This document shows, piece by piece, positions 20,122 through 31,210 of a stretch of 64,000 bases of DNA. The DNA lies in assembly GCA_000307305.1 (NCBI GenBank), contig DF158888.1:33034-97033 (forward strand), in the 5' to 3' direction. A program made the translations under genes and the position numbers. Under the pieces are notes generated by a model. The model saw only the letters and a list, made by a program, of their open reading frames with translations, made no database searches and was not told the DNA's origin. This DNA comes from Enterobacteriaceae bacterium B14 (GTDB lineage: Bacteria > Pseudomonadota > Gammaproteobacteria > Enterobacterales > Enterobacteriaceae). Every line of letters starts with the position of its first letter. The first letter of the stretch is position 1.

Positions 20122-21381
20122 CTACGACTCAAGTTTGTTATTAATAGATTGTTTTTTATTTTTATAATTCAATAAAATACAGGCAATTAATGACATGATA
20201 CAAACAGTTGGCGTATCTTTGGCAAAGAAGATGATATCGCTGAAACCATAAAGTATAACGGAACAGGTCATAGCAAATAAAAATACGCTATGAGTCACTC
20301 TGAAGGCAGTATAAATCAGGCTCAGATAGATAAAAGCAACCAGTAGTGCTCCCCAGATACCTTTCAGCGAGAAATTATCAATAAGGTCATTGTGCATGTG
20401 CACATTAAGTGCACCCTGTGCACCAGAATAAGTTGGATTTTCTTTAATGAGTGCTTTAATTTTTTCTGCACGCTGTTCGACAGATTGCCCCATCAGTGCT
20501 TGTTGTCCAGATTGAATACCAACAGCGCCCATTGCAAAGCGTCCACCGATAGAACTATGGCTATTTGATTGGCTATATAGACGTATATCCTTCAAAAGTT
20601 GATTCGTTCTTTTTTCAATAATAGAACTAAATATGAATAAACTGGCTATGAAAAGTACGCAGAGAAGGGCAAGGGTGGTTTTGATGGACCGCTGTTCTTT
20701 TCTTAGTTCATTAATAAATAAAAGAATACTAATGATAGGAAATACGAGAATCGCTGCGCGAGTTTGTGTTAAAAGGATAGCAACAAACCCAATAATAAAA
20801 CTGATAATGTATAAAGCATATTTATATTTCCCACCGATCAGTAGTGATGCCTGAAGAGCCAATAAGCTGATGACAGAAAGCACATAAGCACCGCCAGTTG
20901 CAGTTTTAAAAAATAGCTCAATTCTCGGCGCACCTAAATAAAATGATTGATAGAAAGCGGTGCCTGCTAGTATGAGTTGTAATACTAGAACGGTGATAGA
21001 TAATGCTTTCAATATGTTATTGTTAGATATGGATTTATTTAGTGCAAATAAAAAAATAAATGAAGCCATTATCAAAATCTTGCCCACATCACTATAAGCA
21101 CGATAAACATGGGAATAAGCAGTTTCAGGCTGTTTATAAACTGCAACCCAAGCAAGATTGGCGATACCCAGTGCAAGAATAGCAATAGGGAGAAGCCAAG
21201 TATCTTTTTTTGCTTTGAACTCATTAAATTGAAAAATTATGGCAAGCAAAGCCATTACGCTAGAGAAAAGCAGTGTTGACCTCGCTATCGAAGAGTCAAA
21301 CATTGTGGCAAATAATGTAGCAATGCAGCCTAAATATACGAGGTTGTTTAATGTGGAGAGGTGAGTGCTATTTTTTATCAT
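20122..21381 (-). CDS. waaL: O-antigen ligase
   Basis: 419 residues with 11-12 predicted membrane segments and the Wzy_C/WaaL periplasmic loop. The loop region has RIELFFKTATGGAY, TRAAILVFP with its conserved arginine, and a conserved histidine in NVHMHNDLIDNFSLKGIWG. WaaL attaches undecaprenyl-linked O-antigen or other polymer to the lipid A core on the periplasmic side. It sits between waaC and waaQ. No O-antigen gene cluster is in this window. Wzy-type polymerases share the fold, but the position within the core locus favours ligase. Confidence 0.88.
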   Translation of the reverse strand: MIKNSTHLSTLNNLVYLGCIATLFATMFDSSIARSTLLFSSVMALLAIIFQFNEFKAKKDTWLLPIAILALGIANLAWVAVYKQPETAYSHVYRAYSDVGKILIMASFIFLFALNKSISNNNILKALSITVLVLQLILAGTAFYQSFYLGAPRIELFFKTATGGAYVLSVISLLALQASLLIGGKYKYALYIISFIIGFVAILLTQTRAAILVFPIISILLFINELRKEQRSIKTTLALLCVLFIASLFIFSSIIEKRTNQLLKDIRLYSQSNSHSSIGGRFAMGAVGIQSGQQALMGQSVEQRAEKIKALIKENPTYSGAQGALNVHMHNDLIDNFSLKGIWGALLVAFIYLSLIYTAFRVTHSVFLFAMTCSVILYGFSDIIFFAKDTPTVCIMSLIACILLNYKNKKQSINNKLES

Positions 21382-21438
21382 GTTACGCTCTAGTAAATTG
21401 GCTATTTTTTAAAATGTGTTTGGCTAGGTCAAAACTGA

Positions 21439-22413
21439 TCATAGCGTAACTTGTATGATTTTTTTTAATTCACTTATTACAGTTCTAGGTATATTGGTAT
21501 TCATTGTTTTATTAGTAGAAATGATAGCGGTTTGATTATCCCCGTATCCACCAATCAGCCCTGGATCAGTCGGCCCATAGAGTGTGATATTCGGCTTGGC
21601 GAGTGCTGCTGTAAGATGGCTTAATCCGGTATCAACAGAAACGACGGCTTTAGCCTTTGCCAGAATACCCGCTACTTCTTCAAGAGATAACTTTGGCAGT
21701 ACGCTGACATGGTTAAAACCCTCAGCCAAACGAATAGCCCTGTCATGTTCAAGCGCATTTCCCCAAGGAAGCTTCACCTCAAACCCTAAAGAGGTTACTT
21801 CGGCAATCAGCTCACGCCAGTGTTGTTCTGGCCAATGTTTATCATCACGGGTGGTGGAGTGTAGAAAAACCAGATAATTTTCTGCACCGTTGGATGGCTG
21901 ATTGAGGAAGCGTTCAGCAATAGCATAATCGCCGGGATACGCCGGTTTTGTATAACCTAAACTCATGGCGAAAAGTTGCCGAATACGCTCAACGGCATGT
22001 TGTTTTTTATCAACATGATGACGATAGCGATAGAAGAGGCTAGCTAATGGCTCACGCGCACTGTGCCAATCTAAGCCGTGCTTGGGCCCTTTGGCTAATC
22101 GTGTAATGAGTGCTGCGCTTTTGATCAGCCCTTGAGCATCAATAACAGCATCATAGTGCTGTGCCTGAATCTTCTGTTTAAAAGTATGCCGTTCCTGTTT
22201 GGTTGCTGGGCTAAACCAGCTTTTACGCCATCGCCTAATGGCAACGGGAAAGACATGCTTAACAGCGGGATGCCAAGTAGGAATTTGCGCGAAGCCTTCT
22301 TCAACAACCCAATCAAATTGAATGTTAGGAATGGCTTTCATCGCATCGGTTAATGCAGGCAGTGCATGTAGCACATCGCCCATTGATGATGTTTTAACGA
22401 GTAGAACCCGCAT
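21439..22413 (-). CDS. waaC: LPS heptosyltransferase I
   Basis: A 324-residue GT9 enzyme that transfers the first heptose from ADP-heptose to Kdo2-lipid A. It starts MRVLLVKTSSMGDVLHALPA, with FDWVVEEGF, HSTTRDDKHWP and AVVSVDTGLSHLTAALA. Its ATG shares one base with the waaF stop (TAATG), so it is translationally coupled to waaF. Confidence 0.96.
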   Translation of the reverse strand: MRVLLVKTSSMGDVLHALPALTDAMKAIPNIQFDWVVEEGFAQIPTWHPAVKHVFPVAIRRWRKSWFSPATKQERHTFKQKIQAQHYDAVIDAQGLIKSAALITRLAKGPKHGLDWHSAREPLASLFYRYRHHVDKKQHAVERIRQLFAMSLGYTKPAYPGDYAIAERFLNQPSNGAENYLVFLHSTTRDDKHWPEQHWRELIAEVTSLGFEVKLPWGNALEHDRAIRLAEGFNHVSVLPKLSLEEVAGILAKAKAVVSVDTGLSHLTAALAKPNITLYGPTDPGLIGGYGDNQTAIISTNKTMNTNIPRTVISELKKIIQVTL

Positions 22414-23459
22414 TATTCGTTTACACCCTGTTCCAACAGTTGAGTGAGTTCAGCTAAAACCTGCTCTGGTTGAATATCAATCAGACTTTGATGGTAGCCC
22501 TGCTCAGCATCTCCTTTGCGCACTTTATGGTATCCACTGATTAGACGGATCACTTTTGCTTTATGGGATAACGGTGGCGTGAAATCTGGGCTGCTTGGCC
22601 CATACAGCGCGACTAATGGTTTGTCTAAGGCTGCCGCGACATGCATCAGGCCAGAGTCATTACTGACAATCGCCTGGCAGGAGGCAATTAAAATCACTGC
22701 TTGGTCTAATGTCGTTTCACCAGCAAGATTAAAGCAATACTCTTGGCTTTCTGGTGTGAGCAATTGCAAGATCTCATCACCAGCGGCGTGATCTTTCTCT
22801 GAGCCAAACAGGGCGATTTGATAGCCTTGATTGATAAGTGACTGGGCGAGTGCCGCATAATGATAGTGAGGCCAACGCTTTGCTGGGCCAAATTCTGCAC
22901 CAGGGCAAAAACCAATCACGGGGCGGTGGTCAGTCAGATTAAATGCCGCAGCGGTATCTGCTATCTCTTCGTCGTCAACACTGAGCGATGGCCATAAGAT
23001 AGGCGGTAACTCACTGGCTTGATTGATTTTTGGCGAATCGTAGGCCAGAGCGACATAACGCTCAACCATCAGAGGAAAGGCGGGCTTATCCAGTAACCGG
23101 ATATCGTTGAGCAAACCATAACGCATTTCACCTTTCCAGCCAGTACGCTTGGGAATATTGGCAAAAAAGGGAATAAGTGCTGATTTGAAGGAATTCGGTA
23201 ACACATAGGCGTGGTCATAGCCTTGTTGGCGCAAATTAACGCCGAGCCGACGCCGTTCACCCAAGGCAAGAGCGCCATGACCGAGAGGCATAGGTAATGC
23301 TTCATTGACTTCAGGCATTCGGGCCAGAAGTGGGCGGCACCACGCAGGTGCCATCACATCAATTTCAGCATCAGGATGCTTAGCCTTGAGTGTGCGATAT
23401 AAACTTTGCGACATCATCATATCGCCGACCCAAGACGGGCCGATAACCAGTATTTTCAT
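22413..23459 (-). CDS. waaF: LPS heptosyltransferase II
   Basis: A 348-residue GT9 enzyme that adds the second inner-core heptose. It starts MKILVIGPSWVGDMMMSQSL, with IGFCPGAEFGPAKRWP, the GSEKD block and SNDSGLMHVAAALDKPLVALYG. It lies 27 bases after hldD and overlaps waaC by one base: the standard hldD-waaF-waaC order. Confidence 0.97.
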   Translation of the reverse strand: MKILVIGPSWVGDMMMSQSLYRTLKAKHPDAEIDVMAPAWCRPLLARMPEVNEALPMPLGHGALALGERRRLGVNLRQQGYDHAYVLPNSFKSALIPFFANIPKRTGWKGEMRYGLLNDIRLLDKPAFPLMVERYVALAYDSPKINQASELPPILWPSLSVDDEEIADTAAAFNLTDHRPVIGFCPGAEFGPAKRWPHYHYAALAQSLINQGYQIALFGSEKDHAAGDEILQLLTPESQEYCFNLAGETTLDQAVILIASCQAIVSNDSGLMHVAAALDKPLVALYGPSSPDFTPPLSHKAKVIRLISGYHKVRKGDAEQGYHQSLIDIQPEQVLAELTQLLEQGVNE

Positions 23460-23486
23460 ACCGTTAACTGTTTCCTTTCCGGCGTA

Positions 23487-24419
23487 TTATTGTGGTCTGT
23501 TTAACCAAGTGAGGTATTCAGCAACCCCTTCGGCGACGGTTTTGAATGGCTTATCATAGCCAGCTGCACGAAGTTTTGTCTGGTCGGCTAAGGTATATGC
23601 CTGATAGCGGCCTTTTAGTTTTTCAGGGAATGGGATGTACTCTACGGTGCCTTTCTTATGGTAATCCACGACGGCATCCGCGACGGCTTGGAAAGATTCG
23701 GCACGGCCTGTACCACAGTTGTAAATGCCTGAAACGCCATTTTTCCAGAACCATAAGTTCACGCTAGCAACGTCACCGACATAGATAAAGTCGCGCTTAA
23801 AGTTTTCGCTGCCGGAAAAGAGCTTAGGATTCTCACCGCGGTTAATTTGCCCATCCAGATGGAAAGCAACGCTCGCCATGCTGCCTTTATGGCCTTCTCG
23901 TGGCCCATAAACGTTGAAATAACGGAAGCCACAAATCTGTGATTTGGCTTCTGGGAGTATTTCACGGACATATTGGTCGAAAAGAAACTTGGAGTAGCCA
24001 TAAACGTTAAGCGGCTGCTCATACTGGCGCTCTTCAATAAAGTTATCGTTGCGTCCACCATAGGTCGCAGCAGAAGAGGCATACAGGAAGGGAATTTCAC
24101 GCTCTAAACAGAAATGTAATAGCTCTTTAGAGTACTGATAGTTATTGTCCATCATGTACTTGCCATCCCATTCTGTGGTGGATGAGCAGGCACCTTCATG
24201 GAATACGGCTTCTACATCGCCAAAATCATCACCTGCCACAACGCTGGCAATAAAGTCTTCTTTATCCATGTAGTCAGCAATTTCAAGATCGACCAAATTG
24301 ACAAATTTGGTGCCATCTTTCAGGTTATCTACGACGAGAATGTCACGATAGCCCATATTATTCAGTGCATTAACAATATTGCTGCCGATAAACCCAGCAC
24401 CGCCAGTGACAATAATCAT
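23487..24419 (-). CDS. hldD: ADP-L-glycero-D-manno-heptose 6-epimerase
   Basis: 310 residues from the ATG at 24419 ([16 protein letters not shown]); a longer in-frame start is not conserved. It is an extended SDR enzyme with the Rossmann GGAGFIGS, the SSAATYGG block and the catalytic YGYSK. It makes ADP-L,D-heptose, the donor for WaaC, WaaF and WaaQ, all encoded directly downstream. It is divergent from kbl. Confidence 0.97.
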   Translation of the reverse strand: MIIVTGGAGFIGSNIVNALNNMGYRDILVVDNLKDGTKFVNLVDLEIADYMDKEDFIASVVAGDDFGDVEAVFHEGACSSTTEWDGKYMMDNNYQYSKELLHFCLEREIPFLYASSAATYGGRNDNFIEERQYEQPLNVYGYSKFLFDQYVREILPEAKSQICGFRYFNVYGPREGHKGSMASVAFHLDGQINRGENPKLFSGSENFKRDFIYVGDVASVNLWFWKNGVSGIYNCGTGRAESFQAVADAVVDYHKKGTVEYIPFPEKLKGRYQAYTLADQTKLRAAGYDKPFKTVAEGVAEYLTWLNRPQ

Positions 24420-24651
24420 TGTATCCACCACTCTAATCTGTTGAACGGGCTCTGTGCCCTTACTTTGTCTGGATACTATCATAACATTTCATAAAGCCCT
24501 GAGCAGCTAGCAGTGATGTAACGGCTATCCTTACTAGGGGGTTACAGAGGATATCGTGGCCTATTTTTTATAATCTGTGGTGGGCATCTCGTTCGGTTTT
24601 TTTGAGCAGCGTAAAATCGGTAAAAATTTTTTGTACTTAGGGGATAACACT

Positions 24652-25848
24652 ATGTCTGTGCCTTTTTACCAGCAGTTAGAAGAGCAGTTGGCTGTCGCAA
24701 GAGCAGAAGGTTTGTTCAAGGAGGAGAGAGTCATCACATCGCAGCAGCAGGCGGATGTTTCGGTGGCTGATGGGCGTACGGTTATTAATTTTTGCGCGAA
24801 TAACTATCTGGGATTAGCGAATAGCCCTGAGTTGATTGCCGCGGCGAAACAGGGAATGGACAGCCACGGTTTCGGAATGGCATCCGTTCGGTTTATTTGT
24901 GGTACACAGGATGCACATAAGCAGTTGGAATCTAAGCTAGCAGCGTTTTTAGGCATGGAGGATTCCATCCTGTACTCATCCTGCTTCGATGCAAATGGTG
25001 GGTTGTTTGAAACATTGTTAGGCCCAGAAGATGCTGTTATTTCTGATGCGCTTAATCATGCCTCGATTATTGACGGTGTACGCCTATGCAAAGCAAAGCG
25101 TTACCGTTATGCCAACAATGATATGAATGAGTTAGAAGCCCAGCTTAAGCAAGCGAAAGCCGACGGTGCAAGGCACATCATGATCGCGACTGACGGCGTG
25201 TTTTCGATGGATGGCGTTATCGCCAACCTGAAAGCGGTGTGTGATCTGGCTGATAAATATAACGCTTTGGTTATGGTTGATGATTCTCATGCGGTAGGTT
25301 TTGTGGGTGAGAATGGGCGAGGAACACATGAATATTGTGATGTGATGGGCCGAGTCGATATTATTACGGGCACATTAGGCAAAGCATTGGGCGGTGCTTC
25401 CGGTGGTTATACCGCAGGGCGCAAAGAGGTGATTGAGTGGCTACGCCAGCGTTCTCGCCCTTATCTCTTCTCTAACTCTTTAGCGCCTTCCATTGTGGCA
25501 GCGTCTATCAAAGTCATTGAGCTGCTTGAAAGTGGTGGGGACCTGCGTGATCGGTTATGGGCCAATGCCAAACTATTTCGCGAAAAAATGACCGCAGCAG
25601 GTTTCACATTAGCAGGGGCGGATCATGCCATCATTCCTGTGATGTTAGGGGATGCGAAGCTGGCTCAGTTGTTTGCTAATGCGCTGTTGAAAGAGGGAAT
25701 TTATGTCACCGGATTCTTCTATCCGGTGGTGCCGAAGGGGCAAGCGCGTATTCGTACCCAAATGTCAGCGGGGCATACGACAGAGCAGGTTAATAGCGTG
25801 GTTGATGCCTTTATTCGTATCGGCAGGCAGTTAGATGTGATTGCTTAA
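24652..25848 (+). CDS. kbl: 2-amino-3-ketobutyrate CoA ligase (glycine C-acetyltransferase)
   Basis: 398 residues from the ATG at 24652, chosen for family length and the TTAGGGGA ribosome-binding site; an upstream in-frame extension is not conserved. It is an alpha-oxoamine synthase family PLP enzyme, with the PLP lysine in [13 protein letters not shown] and [10 protein letters not shown]. It cleaves 2-amino-3-ketobutyrate with CoA to glycine and acetyl-CoA. With tdh, 23 bases downstream, it degrades threonine. Confidence 0.97.
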   Translation: MSVPFYQQLEEQLAVARAEGLFKEERVITSQQQADVSVADGRTVINFCANNYLGLANSPELIAAAKQGMDSHGFGMASVRFICGTQDAHKQLESKLAAFLGMEDSILYSSCFDANGGLFETLLGPEDAVISDALNHASIIDGVRLCKAKRYRYANNDMNELEAQLKQAKADGARHIMIATDGVFSMDGVIANLKAVCDLADKYNALVMVDDSHAVGFVGENGRGTHEYCDVMGRVDIITGTLGKALGGASGGYTAGRKEVIEWLRQRSRPYLFSNSLAPSIVAASIKVIELLESGGDLRDRLWANAKLFREKMTAAGFTLAGADHAIIPVMLGDAKLAQLFANALLKEGIYVTGFFYPVVPKGQARIRTQMSAGHTTEQVNSVVDAFIRIGRQLDVIA

Positions 25849-25871
25849 TCGGCAGATAACGAGGAGTGAAG

Positions 25872-26897
25872 ATGAAAGCGCTATCTAAGCTAAAACCCCA
25901 AGAAGGGATCTGGATGACGGATGTGCCGAAGCCTGAAATCGGCCATAACGACATCATGATCAAGATCCGCAAAACAGCCATTTGTGGCACAGACGTGCAT
26001 ATCTACAACTGGGATGAGTGGTCACAGAAAACAATTCCGGTTCCGATGGTTGTGGGGCATGAATATGTGGGGGAGGTTGTCGCTATAGGGCAAGAGGTTG
26101 CAGGTTATAAGATTGGCGACCGTGTGTCTGGTGAAGGGCACATTACCTGCGGTCATTGCCGTAACTGCCGTGCAGGTCGTACGCATTTATGCCGAAATAC
26201 GATTGGTGTTGGCGTTAACCGTCCAGGTGCTTTTGCGGAGTATCTGGTACTCCCTGCCTTTAATGCATTTAAAATCCCTGACAATATCTCCGATGAGCTG
26301 GCATCTATTTTCGATCCATTTGGTAACGCGGTTCATACGGCGCTCTCCTTTGATTTGGTCGGCGAAGACGTCTTAGTGTCGGGTGCTGGGCCAATTGGCA
26401 TTATGGCTGCGGCAGTGTGCAAACACGTTGGCGCTCGCCACGTTGTGATTACAGATGTGAATGAGTACCGCCTTGAACTGGCACGGAAAATGGGCGTAAC
26501 GCGTGCCGTGAATGTCAGCAAAGAGAGCTTGAAAGAGGTGATGCATGAGCTGCATATGACTGAAGGGTTTGATGTTGGCTTAGAGATGTCTGGTGCACCT
26601 GCTGCCTTCCGTTCTATGTTGGACTCGATGAATCATGGTGGGAAAATTGCGCTGTTGGGGCTGCCACCGTCGGACATGTCTATTGACTGGAACCAGATCA
26701 TTTTCAAGGGGCTGGTTGTGAAGGGCATCTACGGGCGTGAAATGTTCGAAACATGGTACAAAATGGCTGCGCTGATTCAGTCTGGGTTAGACCTGACCCC
26801 TATTATTACTCACCGTTATGGCATTGATGATTTCCAGCAGGGCTTTGATGCTATGCGTTCAGGAAAATCGGGCAAAGTGATTTTGAGCTGGGATTAA
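25872..26897 (+). CDS. tdh: L-threonine 3-dehydrogenase
   Basis: 341 residues from the ATG at 25872 with a GAGGAG ribosome-binding site; a GTG six bases earlier overlaps that RBS. It is a zinc-dependent medium-chain dehydrogenase: catalytic zinc ligands in CGTDVH and GHEYVGEV, structural zinc in [15 protein letters not shown], and the NAD site [10 protein letters not shown]. It oxidises threonine to 2-amino-3-ketobutyrate, the Kbl substrate. Confidence 0.97.
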   Translation: MKALSKLKPQEGIWMTDVPKPEIGHNDIMIKIRKTAICGTDVHIYNWDEWSQKTIPVPMVVGHEYVGEVVAIGQEVAGYKIGDRVSGEGHITCGHCRNCRAGRTHLCRNTIGVGVNRPGAFAEYLVLPAFNAFKIPDNISDELASIFDPFGNAVHTALSFDLVGEDVLVSGAGPIGIMAAAVCKHVGARHVVITDVNEYRLELARKMGVTRAVNVSKESLKEVMHELHMTEGFDVGLEMSGAPAAFRSMLDSMNHGGKIALLGLPPSDMSIDWNQIIFKGLVVKGIYGREMFETWYKMAALIQSGLDLTPIITHRYGIDDFQQGFDAMRSGKSGKVILSWD

Positions 26898-26928
26898 TAC
26901 CACCATTATTTTTGATGGGAGTGATGTG

Positions 26929-26965
26929 AAGGCCGAAAAATTTTATTTATCGGCCTTTGTATTTT
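26929..26965. terminator. Bidirectional terminator between tdh and yibQ
   Basis: An 8-bp stem (AAGGCCGA / TCGGCCTT) with an AT-rich loop, flanked by T-rich sequence, between convergent genes. Confidence 0.7.
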
Positions 26966-27935
26966 ATCCCTTGTGATCGTCGGAATGAGCCGAGAGCTCC
27001 ACCTCAGAAGTGGCGGGTTTAGGCGGCCATGTCGCCAAGAAATTATCAATAATCTGTACGGCAGTATGTGTTTTAAACCCTTTCGATATTGTCTTAATCG
27101 CATCACTGATATTAGGGTGTTTAGGTTTAGGCGGAACTTTAGGCTCGCAGTTTTTGGTGCATACTGGCTTTTCAGGTTTATGTGGTTTGGTTTCTGGCCG
27201 CGAGGCCGGTGTTTCGTTCAGCAGTGCACTTGCTTTTACCAACACAATATCTGATGGCAACTGCGGCAGCATTTGTTGCAGCACGCGAACCGTTGTTGGG
27301 TGAGGGTGGCCGATAGCAATTGCTGAGCCTTGTTTGCGTGCAACGCTGATTGCACGATTGAACTGTGCTCTTATATCGGCCTCTTTCTGGCTATCATCCA
27401 GAAAAACTTTACGCTTGATAACGCGAACGCCAGTACCTTCAGCTGCTTGCACTGATTTGGTACTACCAATCGTCACGCTATCAAGAAAATAGAGTTGATA
27501 GTGAGCCAATGTCCGCATCACTTTTTGCATACCGCCTAAGTTTGAGGTCATTGCGCTACCCATATGGTTATTGAGACCAACGGCATAGGGTACGTTATGA
27601 ACAGCCTGAGCGATAATTCGCTGAATCTCGGCTTCACTCATTGACGGGGTAAGCGTGTCTTTTTCTAGCGGCTGCTTACTCAGTGGTGCCATAGGAAGAT
27701 GAATAAGAATTTCTCTGCCCTGTCGGTGGGCTTTTTCGGCCATCTCTAATCGATGGGGGGCATTGGGAAGAATAGCGATAGAGATTGGAATGGGTAATTG
27801 CAGTATCTGGTTTTCGTTATTTACTCGATAACCGAAATCGTCAATCACGATAGCCAGTTTGGCTGAGTGGGCGGGTAGCCCCATAAGAGTTGTTATGCTA
27901 AGTAGTGCCACGAGTACAATTTTTATTGGATGCAT
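26964..27935 (-). CDS. yibQ: YibQ-type divergent polysaccharide deacetylase
   Basis: 323 residues. The start at 27935 overlaps the envC stop (TAATG) and is preceded by AGGAAG. A signal peptide (ALLSITTLMGLPAHSA) precedes a DUF610 domain: IAIVIDDFGY-type opening (LAIVIDDFGYR), HLPMAPLS, NNHMGSAMT and the C-terminal GHPHPTT. This matches the periplasmic divergent polysaccharide deacetylase family, whose substrate is not established. A tail of about 80 residues is rich in Pro and Lys and has two cysteines (CTKNC). It is the last gene of gpmI-envC-yibQ. Confidence 0.9.
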   Translation of the reverse strand: MHPIKIVLVALLSITTLMGLPAHSAKLAIVIDDFGYRVNNENQILQLPIPISIAILPNAPHRLEMAEKAHRQGREILIHLPMAPLSKQPLEKDTLTPSMSEAEIQRIIAQAVHNVPYAVGLNNHMGSAMTSNLGGMQKVMRTLAHYQLYFLDSVTIGSTKSVQAAEGTGVRVIKRKVFLDDSQKEADIRAQFNRAISVARKQGSAIAIGHPHPTTVRVLQQMLPQLPSDIVLVKASALLNETPASRPETKPHKPEKPVCTKNCEPKVPPKPKHPNISDAIKTISKGFKTHTAVQIIDNFLATWPPKPATSEVELSAHSDDHKG

Positions 27936-29251
27936 TATCTTCCTAGCCAAGGTAACGGATTAACGGCCTGTCCTTGACGACGAATCTCAAAATAGAGTGA
28001 TGGCTCTCCTTGTCCACCGCTGGTTCCTACTAATGCAATTGGTTGCCCAGCACGAACTTGTGCCCCGACAGAAACCAGCGCACTTTGGTTGTAGCCGTAT
28101 AAACTCATATCACCCTTGCCGTGCTCAACAACGACAACTAAACCATAACCTTGTAGCCAATCAGCAAGCAGCACTCGGCCTGCGGCGATAGCTCTTACTT
28201 CACTTCCTTCGGCGGCGGCAATGGTCACGCCTTTCCAGCGAAGTTCGCCCTGCTGTTGTTCGCCAAAGCGGTGAGTGACGCGGCCTCGTGCTGGCCAAAT
28301 GTTTTGGCTGGCTGGCTGGCCAAGGCCACCGGTTCTCGCCATTAAAGAGCGCTCATCGGCGGTAGGCTTATAACTGGAGCCTGCTTTCTTGGCCTGCTGC
28401 TCTTTTACTCTCACCTTCGCTGCTGCTTGGGCTTCTCTTTGCGCTCTAGCTCGCGCTTCTTTTTCAGCTTTAACAATTTGATCGCGCAGACGGGTTTCGT
28501 TTTGTTTTAGCTCTGCGAGTTTTTGCTGATCTTTCTGTAATGTGATTTCTAATGATTTCAGTGTGCCTTGACGAGCAGTGCGGGCGCTCTCTAGCTTCTC
28601 TTTCTCAGTTTTTTGCTGGTCGAGTAGGGCGGCTTGTTGGCTCTGCTTCTGCTGTAGCGTTTTCTTTTGCTTTGCGAGTTCGGTTTGGGTTTTTTCCAAT
28701 GCCGTAATCGATTTTAATCTGGCGTCGTTCAGATAATTAAAGTATGCAAGGATACGCTCGCTGCGTTTGCTCTCTTCGCCACTGAAAATAAGTTGGAATG
28801 CGGAGTGCTGGCCCTGCCGAAAAGCGGCATCCAATTGTTTGGAGAGATACTCTTGTTGGGATTTTTGCTTTTCTTGCAGTTGTTGAATCGAATATGTCAG
28901 GCCTAAAACGTCTGAATCCAGCGAATCAAGCACGGAGGCAGTATCACGAAGAATTTGGCTGGATTTAGCGATGGATTTATCTTGTACGCGCAACTGAGTT
29001 TGTAATTGGTTGCGTTTTTCCACCTGTAACTGAACAGTCTTTTCTTTCTCAGCGATATCTTGCTGAATATTTTGTAGAACCTGCTTATTGTCTTCTGCGT
29101 GGGATATGACAGGTAATAACAGTGCGCCGGCATATAAGATGCCAGCGCACAGTGTCGGACATGCTTGTAAGAAAGGTTTAATCAATAGGCTTTTTGCCCA
29201 GTCCTTTCTTTCAATCGCCGTTTGGTGATGAAATGATTTTTCTTCCCACAT
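27935..29251 (-). CDS. envC: Murein hydrolase activator EnvC
   Basis: 438 residues with an N-terminal export signal (ILYAGALLLPVISHAED), a long coiled coil from about residue 55 to 280 (many Lys, Gln and Glu, e.g. KQKKTLQQKQSQQAALL) and a C-terminal LytM domain. The LytM domain lacks the full zinc ligand set (HRFGEQ, YGLVVVVEHGKG), as in E. coli EnvC, which activates AmiA/AmiB through FtsEX rather than cutting murein itself. The annotated start gives a longer N-terminus than E. coli, and an internal start is possible. It lies 9 bases after gpmI. Confidence 0.93.
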   Translation of the reverse strand: MWEEKSFHHQTAIERKDWAKSLLIKPFLQACPTLCAGILYAGALLLPVISHAEDNKQVLQNIQQDIAEKEKTVQLQVEKRNQLQTQLRVQDKSIAKSSQILRDTASVLDSLDSDVLGLTYSIQQLQEKQKSQQEYLSKQLDAAFRQGQHSAFQLIFSGEESKRSERILAYFNYLNDARLKSITALEKTQTELAKQKKTLQQKQSQQAALLDQQKTEKEKLESARTARQGTLKSLEITLQKDQQKLAELKQNETRLRDQIVKAEKEARARAQREAQAAAKVRVKEQQAKKAGSSYKPTADERSLMARTGGLGQPASQNIWPARGRVTHRFGEQQQGELRWKGVTIAAAEGSEVRAIAAGRVLLADWLQGYGLVVVVEHGKGDMSLYGYNQSALVSVGAQVRAGQPIALVGTSGGQGEPSLYFEIRRQGQAVNPLPWLGR

Positions 29252-29260
29252 GGGAAGAGA

Positions 29261-30805
29261 TTATTCCACGATGAACAGCGGCTTACCAGTCATCTCTTTA
29301 GGGATTTCCATTCCGATCAGGCTCAACATGGTTGGTGCAAGGTCGGAAAGCTTCCCACCTTCAACAGCACGAGCCTGTTTACCGATATAAATCAACGGAA
29401 CTGGCAGACTAGTGTGGGCTGTATGAGCTTGTCCGGTATTAGGATCACGCATTTGCTCAGCATTACCGTGGTCTGCGGTCACTAACAATTGACCATCTGC
29501 TTTTTTGACGGCATCAACAACTTGGCCAATACAAGCATCCAGCGCTTCAACGGCTTTTACTGCGGCATCGTAAACGCCAGTGTGGCCAACCATATCGCCG
29601 TTTGGATAGTTACAGATAATCACATCATATTTGCCGCTGCCGATGGCAGTAACCAGCTTATCGGTCAGTTCTACAGAGCTCATTTCTGGCTGCAGGTCAT
29701 ACGTTGCAACTTTCGGTGAGTTGATCAGAATACGGTCTTCGCCTTGTAATGGCTCTTCAACACCGCCATTAAAGAAGAAGGTCACATGAGCATATTTCTC
29801 AGTTTCTGAAATACGTAGCTGAGTTTTGTCATGCTTCATCAGCCACTCACCAAAGGTGTTAGAAAGTGATTCTGCTGGATAAGCGCAGGCAGCCTGAATA
29901 TCAGCTGCATACTCAGTCAGCATGACGAATTCACCGAAGTGAATCACTTTATCGCGTTTGAAACCGTCGAAATCAGAATTGATAAAGGCACGCGTAATCT
30001 CACGGGCACGGTCAGCGCGGAAGTTCATGAACACCATTGTGTCACCATCTTCCATTGCCGCACTTGGCTCACCAGCAGCTTGAATTACTGTTGGTTTAAC
30101 AAACTCATCATTTTCATCACGGGCATAGGCAGCTTGTAGGCCAGCCACAGCGTTATCGACGGTAAAGTCACCTTTGGCTTCGCTCATCAGGTCATAAGCA
30201 AGCTGTACGCGATCCCAACGGTTATCACGGTCCATTGCATAGTAGCGGCCCACGATTGAGGCAATACGGCCTTTGCCCAGTTTGGCAAACTGCTCAGTGA
30301 ATCGTTTCAGTGTACCTTCCGCACTACGCGGTGGTGTGTCGCGTCCGTCGAGGAATGCATGTAGATAGATTTTTTCTGCGCCGCGTTGTGCCGCTAAATC
30401 AACCATGGCTGAAATGTGATCTTCATGGCTGTGAACGCCACCCGGAGACATCAAGCCCATAATGTGCACCGCTTTGCCCGCGGTGACGGCTTTGTCGATG
30501 GCAGAAGTTAGAGTCGCATTAGTGAAGAAATCACCTTCTTTGATCTCTTTATCGAGGCGGGTCAGGTCTTGGTAAACGATACGTCCAGCACCCAGATTAA
30601 CGTGTCCGACTTCAGAGTTGCCCATTTGCCCATCAGGCAGGCCAACATCTAGGCCAGAAGCAGAAATCAGTGAGTGTGGGTAGCTCTTCCACAGTTGATC
30701 CATTACTGGTTTTTTTGCGTTCAGGATAGCATTATCCTGCTGCTCTTCACGATGGCCGTAGCCGTCCAGAATCACCAATACCATTGGCTTTTTCACGTTC
30801 GACAT
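29261..30805 (-). CDS. gpmI: 2,3-bisphosphoglycerate-independent phosphoglycerate mutase
   Basis: 514-residue Mn-dependent alkaline phosphatase-superfamily enzyme of glycolysis and gluconeogenesis. It has [12 protein letters not shown], the catalytic Ser64 in [25 protein letters not shown] and the metal site [10 protein letters not shown]. It heads gpmI-envC-yibQ, the usual enterobacterial order, and is divergent from yibN. Confidence 0.96.
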   Translation of the reverse strand: MSNVKKPMVLVILDGYGHREEQQDNAILNAKKPVMDQLWKSYPHSLISASGLDVGLPDGQMGNSEVGHVNLGAGRIVYQDLTRLDKEIKEGDFFTNATLTSAIDKAVTAGKAVHIMGLMSPGGVHSHEDHISAMVDLAAQRGAEKIYLHAFLDGRDTPPRSAEGTLKRFTEQFAKLGKGRIASIVGRYYAMDRDNRWDRVQLAYDLMSEAKGDFTVDNAVAGLQAAYARDENDEFVKPTVIQAAGEPSAAMEDGDTMVFMNFRADRAREITRAFINSDFDGFKRDKVIHFGEFVMLTEYAADIQAACAYPAESLSNTFGEWLMKHDKTQLRISETEKYAHVTFFFNGGVEEPLQGEDRILINSPKVATYDLQPEMSSVELTDKLVTAIGSGKYDVIICNYPNGDMVGHTGVYDAAVKAVEALDACIGQVVDAVKKADGQLLVTADHGNAEQMRDPNTGQAHTAHTSLPVPLIYIGKQARAVEGGKLSDLAPTMLSLIGMEIPKEMTGKPLFIVE

Positions 30806-31210
30806 TGCGATAACCTCTTTGTAGTCAGTCTAAGTGTTGAATAGCGACATATACCTATCTCCTTCATTTTGTCCTCTGTCTTGCCTGTATAAAGGACGCA
30901 AAATAGTAGGCATATGTTGCTATTCATACTCGGTGTTCAGGATTGAACTCCTGACAAATAGTGAAGTGTAGGCTTAAAAAACCGCGTAATTTTACTACAA
31001 AAAGAGAGAGGGGGAGCGAAGAAAAATCAAACTTAGGGGGAAATTGAGCAGGTTTCTGCGCCATTTTTACCATTCTGAGACACAATAAATTCGCTTTGTG
31101 CCGCAGTTTCTTCATCCATGAACGCTTTCTGGCTGTATTTGGTGCAATGCGCAGGTATACTTTCACCCTTCAAATTAATCATCCCTAACCGACGGGAGTT
31201 GTTACACCCC
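30806..31210. other. 405-bp intergenic region between gpmI and yibN
   Basis: Divergent promoter region. A TATACT hexamer at 31156-31161 is a possible -10 for yibN, but no good -35 accompanies it. No gene, terminator or repeat of note is seen. Confidence 0.5.
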
